A stretch of 8,400 bases of DNA from Porphyromonadaceae bacterium UBA7207 (GTDB lineage Bacteria; Bacteroidota; Bacteroidia; Bacteroidales; Muribaculaceae): NCBI GenBank assembly GCA_002490635.1, contig DKUJ01000053.1:3011-11410 (forward strand), in the 5' to 3' direction. A model generated the notes under the pieces. That model was not told the DNA's origin and made no database searches. It saw nothing but the letters and a program-made list of their open reading frames with translations. Positions within the stretch are counted from its first letter, which is position 1; each line of letters begins with the position of its first letter. Position numbers and translations under genes: made by a program. This document shows positions 5,317 to 8,400 of this stretch, one piece after another.

Positions 5317-8121
5317 TCAGCGCACAGCCACCTTTGTGGCCTTTCCGTCGATTACCACCAGATAGAGTCCTGCGGGAACTTCCATCGAAGGCATTGCGCG
5401 ACCCGAAAGATCATAGACTGCCGCTGTTGTGTAGTCGCCAACTATCACAATCCTGCCGTCGGCACCATAGGCACGGGCGCCCTCGGGCTCAAGGACAGGA
5501 GCATCGACACCGCTGCCCAAATTCGCTGCAAAGACAGCGAAACCGTTGGCGGGTACCTTCACGGCAAGTTTACCCTGCGCGTTACGGTACAGCCCGGGGC
5601 TGAAACCCTGCGAAGCGCGCACCAGCGCGGCATTGTTCTCATTGAGTATCCGGGCGTCCACCGCCACCTCCACCGGGGCACCGTTGATGGCCGGGTTGAT
5701 GAAAGCCACAACCTGCTTGTTGCCTGCCGTGAGTGTGATCTGGCGCGGATTGCTGAACTTGGAAGCCAGAGAGCTTGCTTCGAAAGTGGCGTCGCGGGCA
5801 AAGAGCGACGGGTGTTCCATGCGCAGATTAATAATCGACGCATATGTGTCGCGCAGATAAACACGGCCGGGGTCGTCGAGGTAGTTCCAGCACACTATCT
5901 TGTTGCCGGTGTCGTTGCCGCCGTCGGCATCTTTGGTGGTCTGACCGTTGCCGAGTTCGCCGAACTGCCATACCATCTTGGGGCCGGGAGTCAGCAGCAT
6001 CTGCACAGCCAGCTGGCCAAGACGCAGGAGGGAATTCTCGGTTATCGTAAGGTCGGATTCTTCGGGAAGTTTCACGCCATCCACACCATAGGCGGCATTC
6101 TTGAAGGCCATGCGCTCTTCGTCGTGGCTCTCGGCATATGCCACGGTGCTGCCCCACGGACGGCTGTCGCGGCTGGAGAGGAAACGGTAGAGATTCATAT
6201 CACCGTTGTCCCAGCCCATTGTGAACTGGCACGATGCATTGTTGATGTTGGCCCACTGCAGCTGGCCATCCTCGGCGAGAGCTGTCTCCTCGCGGGCGCC
6301 TCCAAGGAGTTCGTTGATATGTATCCCGTTGGGCTTCACGCTCTTGATAACTCCGTGCAGACGGATCATGCGGTCGATACGGCTCTGGTTGTACTGGTCG
6401 GTTCCACCGGCGGCGGCATAGCTCTCGTTGTCGCCGAGACCTTTCACGAGGTCGAAGCGGTAGCCGTCGACGTTATACGCCTCCATCCAGTATCTGAGGG
6501 CATCGGTCCACTGCTGCTGCACCAGAGGATTGTTCTGGTTCCAGTCGTTGAGCACACTCCACTGGTGCGGAGCCACTGCATTGTAGAACGGATTGGATTC
6601 CTTGGGATACATCATATACCAGGGATGGATGCCGTCGCTCTGGTTGAACACTATATCGAGCACCACTGCCATGCCCAGACGGTGGCATTCCTCCACAAAG
6701 TCCTTGTAGTCGGCGGGCGAGCCATAGGCCTTGTCGGGAGCCATGTAGAAGTTGGTGTTGTATCCCCAGCTCTGGTTGCCGCTGAATTCCATTATGGGAA
6801 GCAGCTCGATTACGTTCACACCCAGTTCCTTCAGATAAGGTAGCCGTGCCATGGCACGCTTTATGGTTCCGGAACCTGCGGCGGCACCGTCGATACCGGT
6901 GAAGTCGCGCAGAAGAAGTTCGTAGATAACAAGATTGTTGTGGTCGGGAATAGTGAAGGGCGAGAACTCATAGTCGTCCATGTCGCCGCGATACACTGCC
7001 AGGAACACACCTTGCACCTTGTCGGACGGATAGCGCGGACGGTCGCGCCATGCGATATTCATCTGCGAGGTGTTGTCGTTGTAGGGGTCGAGAATAAGAT
7101 GTGCATATGGATCGGCTACCTTGTACTTGTCGTCGACAATGTAGTAATACGGCAGCCACTGGTCTTTTGGCAGGCCGGGAACTGTAATCCAGAAATAGCG
7201 GTTTCCCTGGTAGTCGTGGTAGTTCATAACGTTCTTCTCCAGCATCTGGTAGTCGTCCCAGGCGGGCACGAGCATCACAGAAATCTTGCCGGGGGCAGCG
7301 AGGCAGAAAGTCACCGAGCCGTCGCTGTTCTCCACCGCACCCATTTTGGGCACACCGCCGGGATAGGGCTTGGAGCCTGAGTTGTCGGGATAGGCAATCT
7401 GAATCGATTTGGTTATGGTGTTGCCGGCAAGTGTGGCCGAAGCCTCGACGTTGTAGGTGCCGGGCTTATCGAAATTGTAAGCCTTTGTTATCTGCTTTGC
7501 ACCGGATGCGCTGGCTATTTCCGTTCCGTTGACCTTGATTTGCATGGCGCAATCGGCGGTTGCCGTCGCTGTGAAGGTCATCGTGGTGGGCTGTGCGATC
7601 AGCCGGTCGGGATAGTCGCATTCGAGCAGCATCTGGAAACCATCGGGAACAACGTCCACGAATATGTCGCCACCCGACGCAGTCTTTCCCTGCTTGCGGC
7701 CATCGCCTGTGCGGAACACTATCGCTATCTGCTTCACTGTTTCACCGGCCGGAACTCCAAAATATTCGCGGATGTTTCCGATGGTCAGTGTGTAGGTGCT
7801 GGGGGCTACATATTTCAAACGGTTCTTGTCGGTGTTCGCTTCCTGCTGGTTGCCGGTGCCCGGCCAGGGAGTCACAACATATTTCCAGTCGCCGGAACCG
7901 CTGCTCAAATTGGTAATCACACCTATGTGGGCGTACACATCGGTGCTTTGCGGCAGCCCCATGAGGCCTTTGTTTCCTAAAGGCGAATCGGCGTGGTAGG
8001 TCAACACCACTCCCTGGCTCTCACATTGCAGTGGATACGGATCGGGGCTTACGAGCTGGGCCGCGCAAGGCCACATTGCCAGCAGCACGAGAGCCACCAG
8101 CATCAGTCGGATCGTTTTCAT
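5317..8121 (-). CDS. Secreted multidomain GH13 alpha-amylase/pullulanase-type glycosidase
   Basis: This 934-residue exported enzyme should cut alpha-glucosidic bonds in starch, glycogen or pullulan. A Sec signal peptide (MKTIRLMLVALVLLAMWPCA, cut near residue 21) lacks a lipobox. Next come a beta-rich domain (about 30-160) seen ahead of Bacteroidota amylases, an Ig-like domain (about 165-245), and a CBM48-like E-set domain (about 262-345) ending in VADPYAH. The GH13 barrel starts near 397 (LVIYELLLRDFTG). Barrel regions are LDIVFNQ (488-494), GYRFDLVK with nucleophile Asp557, HINELLGG with acid/base Glu604, and YAESHDEE with Asp667. The triad is complete, but region I has Gln494 where His is usual and region II has Gly561 instead of His after Lys560. 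After a C-terminal beta domain, the last 50 residues (AVYDLSGR, then PAGLYLVVIDGKATKVAVR) resemble a type IX secretion type A sorting domain. It is a single-gene unit between a promoter and a terminator; pullulanase versus amylase specificity is unresolved. Confidence 0.93.
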   Translation of the reverse strand: MKTIRLMLVALVLLAMWPCAAQLVSPDPYPLQCESQGVVLTYHADSPLGNKGLMGLPQSTDVYAHIGVITNLSSGSGDWKYVVTPWPGTGNQQEANTDKNRLKYVAPSTYTLTIGNIREYFGVPAGETVKQIAIVFRTGDGRKQGKTASGGDIFVDVVPDGFQMLLECDYPDRLIAQPTTMTFTATATADCAMQIKVNGTEIASASGAKQITKAYNFDKPGTYNVEASATLAGNTITKSIQIAYPDNSGSKPYPGGVPKMGAVENSDGSVTFCLAAPGKISVMLVPAWDDYQMLEKNVMNYHDYQGNRYFWITVPGLPKDQWLPYYYIVDDKYKVADPYAHLILDPYNDNTSQMNIAWRDRPRYPSDKVQGVFLAVYRGDMDDYEFSPFTIPDHNNLVIYELLLRDFTGIDGAAAGSGTIKRAMARLPYLKELGVNVIELLPIMEFSGNQSWGYNTNFYMAPDKAYGSPADYKDFVEECHRLGMAVVLDIVFNQSDGIHPWYMMYPKESNPFYNAVAPHQWSVLNDWNQNNPLVQQQWTDALRYWMEAYNVDGYRFDLVKGLGDNESYAAAGGTDQYNQSRIDRMIRLHGVIKSVKPNGIHINELLGGAREETALAEDGQLQWANINNASCQFTMGWDNGDMNLYRFLSSRDSRPWGSTVAYAESHDEERMAFKNAAYGVDGVKLPEESDLTITENSLLRLGQLAVQMLLTPGPKMVWQFGELGNGQTTKDADGGNDTGNKIVCWNYLDDPGRVYLRDTYASIINLRMEHPSLFARDATFEASSLASKFSNPRQITLTAGNKQVVAFINPAINGAPVEVAVDARILNENNAALVRASQGFSPGLYRNAQGKLAVKVPANGFAVFAANLGSGVDAPVLEPEGARAYGADGRIVIVGDYTTAAVYDLSGRAMPSMEVPAGLYLVVIDGKATKVAVR

Positions 8122-8205
8122 CTTTAAACTCTGATGTTGAGGGTTGTATATAAGTTTTTCTATGATATAATTCTCGAATCAAGGAGTCATTCCATCTCCA
8201 GGCCG

Positions 8206-8237
8206 CAAAGTTAGTAATAATTTATCACTAAGACAAA
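8206..8237 (-). promoter_or_regulatory. Promoter of the GH13 gene (-33 TTTG, -7 TAACTTTG)
   Basis: On the minus strand TTTG (8234-8237) is followed after exactly 20 nt by TAACTTTG (8206-8213). This matches both Bacteroidota housekeeping promoter elements and their usual 19-21 nt spacing. Transcription should start near 8200, leaving a leader of about 80 nt before the ATG at 8121. The leader is AT-rich and I see no strong fold in it; ribosome loading is not marked by a clear Shine-Dalgarno. Confidence 0.8.
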
Positions 8238-8336
8238 TCGCCATTGAGCATCTCAAGTCAGGCGCATCGGAATACATAGTTTTTAAACACAGTCCCGCAC
8301 ACGCAAAGCGGCAGCCACCGTATTGTGCAATTTTTC

Positions 8337-8351
8337 TTTACATTATGTAAA
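8337..8351. promoter_or_regulatory. Palindrome TTTACAT-T-ATGTAAA, candidate operator
   Basis: This is a perfect palindrome with 7-bp arms around one central base. It lies about 100 bp upstream of the GH13 -33 element, a distance suiting an upstream activator site, or it could serve a gene outside the window. No cognate regulator is visible. Confidence 0.4.
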
Positions 8352-8367
8352 CAATATTTAACAATAT
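8348..8367. repeat. Two 10-bp direct repeats (TAAACAATAT / TTAACAATAT)
   Basis: Two adjacent 10-bp units differ at one base and share AACAATAT. The period is about one helical turn, so a protein bound to both would contact the same DNA face. The first unit overlaps the right arm of the palindrome at 8337-8351. AT-rich composition makes chance a real alternative. Confidence 0.4.
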
Positions 8368-8375
8368 GGGGGGGG
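8368..8375. repeat. G8 homopolymer
   Basis: Eight consecutive G bases directly follow the direct repeats in an otherwise AT-rich spacer. Runs of this length are prone to slippage and can vary between cells. It lies outside any gene seen here. Confidence 0.7.
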
Positions 8376-8400
8376 ATTGTGTAACTATTCAGCGGACGCG

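Larger units (their letters stand above)
8238..8400. other. Non-coding spacer upstream of the GH13 promoter
   Basis: No convincing gene is visible on either strand between the promoter and the window edge. The stretch contains the palindrome at 8337-8351, the paired repeats at 8348-8367 and the G8 run at 8368-8375. The start or end of a gene beyond 8400 cannot be judged. Confidence 0.6.

Noticed and set aside
5308..6843. Long open frame of 511 codons on the plus strand opposite the GH13 gene
   Set aside because: It is antisense to clear GH13 motifs, has no recognisable domain, and is rich in His, Val and Gly as expected of a reverse-complement shadow of a G+C-rich gene.
8100..8120. Lipoprotein signal for the GH13 enzyme because of the Cys near the cleavage site
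   Set aside because: The residues before the Cys are AMWP, not a lipobox such as L-A/S-G/A-C, so a signal peptidase I substrate is more likely.

Overview
The window looks like chromosomal DNA of a Bacteroidota member, most likely order Bacteroidales (a Muribaculaceae- or Bacteroides-like gut organism). This rests on promoter -7 elements of the form TAnnTTTG, few clear Shine-Dalgarno sequences, AT-rich spacers between G+C-richer genes, a multidomain secreted GH13 enzyme ending in a type IX secretion-like C-terminal segment, and the familiar Bacteroidales PiT transporter N-terminus. The family assignment within the order is a guess.

All eight genes lie on the minus strand, so transcription runs from high to low coordinates. 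From the right: an AT-rich spacer (8122-8400) holds a strong promoter (TTTG-N20-TAACTTTG), and further upstream a cluster of palindrome, direct repeats and a G8 run. The promoter drives a 934-residue exported GH13 alpha-glucan hydrolase (5317-8121), closed by an 18-bp-arm hairpin terminator (5257-5297).

Next comes a tightly packed group headed by pfkA, ATP-dependent 6-phosphofructokinase (4140-5120). It has its own -7 element and a perfect 7-bp-arm inverted repeat just upstream. Downstream, with junctions of -1, +2 and -4 nt, are an SDR-epimerase-like protein lacking the nucleotide-binding N-terminus and the catalytic Tyr/Lys (3421-4140), a DUF115/MptE-like protein (2576-3418), and a 60-residue two-helix membrane protein (2397-2579). 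The linkage of a glycolytic enzyme with these three genes is the least explained part of the window.

The left part holds an OmpR/PhoB-type response regulator (1634-2329) and a membrane histidine kinase (205-1656) whose coding regions overlap. They are followed by the first 29 codons of a PiT-family phosphate transporter (1-89, running off the window). The kinase's sensor layout and this neighbour suggest, without proving, a phosphate-sensing PhoBR-like role. The regulator's -7 element sits so close to its ATG that the mRNA may be leaderless.

I see no tRNA, rRNA, CRISPR array, insertion sequence or phage gene. Nothing here is clearly an undescribed system; the best candidates for a second look are the pfkA-linked gene group and the regulatory-looking repeats.
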